Position numbers and translations under genes: made by a program. Positions 63,388-64,000 of a DNA stretch of 64,000 bases are shown here, in pieces (position 1 is the first letter of the stretch; every line of letters begins with the position of its first letter). The DNA comes from Planctomycetota bacterium (lineage in GTDB: Bacteria; Planctomycetota; Planctomycetia; Pirellulales; Lacipirellulaceae). Below the pieces are notes generated by a model. That model had not been told where the DNA came from and searched no databases. It was given only the letters and a program-made list of their open reading frames with translations. The DNA lies in assembly GCA_013152205.1 (NCBI GenBank), contig JAADGV010000054.1, positions 62,001 to 126,000 on the forward strand, given 5' to 3'.

Positions 63388-64000
63388 ATGTTTCCTGCCG
63401 TCGATAAGAGAGAAAGTTTTTCGCAACGTGAACTTGCCATCGGTGAATTCTGGAAGTCTCAGGGCATCTACAAAAAATCACTAGCGGCCCGAGCCGAGGC
63501 GCCGCCGTTCGTATTCTACGAAGGCCCCCCCACAGCCAACGGTATGCCTCACCCCGGGCATTGCCTAACCCGTGCAATTAAAGACGTCTTTCCCCGTTAT
63601 CGCACGATGCGCGGATTTCGTTGCGAGCGCAAGGCGGGATGGGACACGCATGGGTTGCCGGTTGAAGTTGAGGTGTGCAAAGAGCTTGGCATCCATTCCA
63701 AAGAAGAGATCGAAGCCTACGGCATTGAACCGTTCATCCAAAAATGCCAACAGAGCGTCTGGCGGTACATGCAGGAATGGGAACGCCTGACCGAGCGGAT
63801 TGGTTTTTGGGTCAACCTCGAAGAAGCCTACGTCACTTACCACCAAAGCTACGTGGAAAGCGTCTGGTGGTCGCTGAAAACGCTGTTCGACCGAGACTTG
63901 CTCTACCAAGGCCATAAAATCGTCTGGTGGTGGGCACAGGGCGGCACAGCCCTATCGGCCGGCGAGGTGGGGCAGGGCTACCGCGAGGTGGCCGACCCGA
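63388..64000 (+). CDS. ileS: Isoleucyl-tRNA synthetase, 3' end beyond the window
   Basis: The first 204 codons read [20 protein letters not shown] onward; the gene continues past 64000. The class I motif is HPGH in [20 protein letters not shown], followed by [20 protein letters not shown] and [12 protein letters not shown]. This GPPTANG...LTRAIKDV pattern is that of the eukaryote-like branch (IleS2, usually insensitive to mupirocin) rather than the common bacterial one (GPPYANGDIHIGHALNK). The usual CPRCGTAL metal knot reads WWAQGGTAL, so its cysteines are missing. A nested hairpin occupies the leader. The minus-strand frame at 63565-63915 is a shadow. Confidence 0.9.
   Translation, partial: MFPAVDKRESFSQRELAIGEFWKSQGIYKKSLAARAEAPPFVFYEGPPTANGMPHPGHCLTRAIKDVFPRYRTMRGFRCERKAGWDTHGLPVEVEVCKELGIHSKEEIEAYGIEPFIQKCQQSVWRYMQEWERLTERIGFWVNLEEAYVTYHQSYVESVWWSLKTLFDRDLLYQGHKIVWWWAQGGTALSAGEVGQGYREVADP

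Overview
The window looks like chromosomal DNA of a planctomycete, most likely of the Pirellulales. This is inferred from the gene set, not from a database search. The pointers are a lipid A gene (lpxA), a DUF3467 protein, an FtsK with very acidic linker and tail, an aspartokinase with duplicated ACT pairs, a phosphoglycerate-mutase-like protein beside homoserine dehydrogenase, secreted CehA/McbA-type and beta-propeller proteins, a GxxExxY gene, and many short palindromic intergenic repeats. No rRNA, tRNA, CRISPR array, transposase or prophage was recognised.

Layout. 1-9.2 kb: lpxA, a TPR protein, DUF3467, rsmG, truB, ftsK, a small basic secreted protein and a membrane SPFH protein. 9.4-28.2 kb: amino-acid and translation genes (cimA, valS, a DUF151 nuclease-like protein, lysC, a GxxExxY gene among repeats, an iPGM-like putative homoserine kinase, hom, leuS), then glgC, a MORN-repeat lipoprotein-like protein, ftsH and a Dabb protein. 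28.4-36.1 kb: ppk, a CehA/McbA-like secreted protein, a DnaJ-type co-chaperone, a secreted GH43-like propeller and a CCA-adding enzyme/poly(A) polymerase. 36.1-46.7 kb: addA-addB with an ATGA overlap, a secreted protein of unknown function, CbiX-like, an ABM monooxygenase and rarA. 47.3-57.6 kb: a sugar-utilisation island. 57.7-62.5 kb: a YhaO/YhaN-type nuclease-ATPase pair. 62.8-64 kb: an Asp-rich protein and the start of an eukaryote-type ileS that runs off the end.

The most interesting region is 47.3-57.6 kb. Two divergent transcription units flank an AT-rich palindrome at 50075-50097. One is an Ldh2-family dehydrogenase plus an SSS transporter. The other is a GntR/FCD regulator plus an SDR that closely resembles human-type L-fucose dehydrogenase (HSD17B14), followed by a secreted beta-propeller protein and a 1413-residue secreted protein. 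That last protein joins propeller, GH29 alpha-L-fucosidase, parallel beta-helix and a second propeller. Together they read as a locus that releases, imports and oxidises L-fucose, probably from algal fucans; this role is inferred.

Intergenic DNA carries several families of short hairpins and larger nested palindromes, often immediately after stop codons. In two families the stems differ between copies by paired, compensating substitutions while the loop or flank is kept, which points to selection on the folded form.
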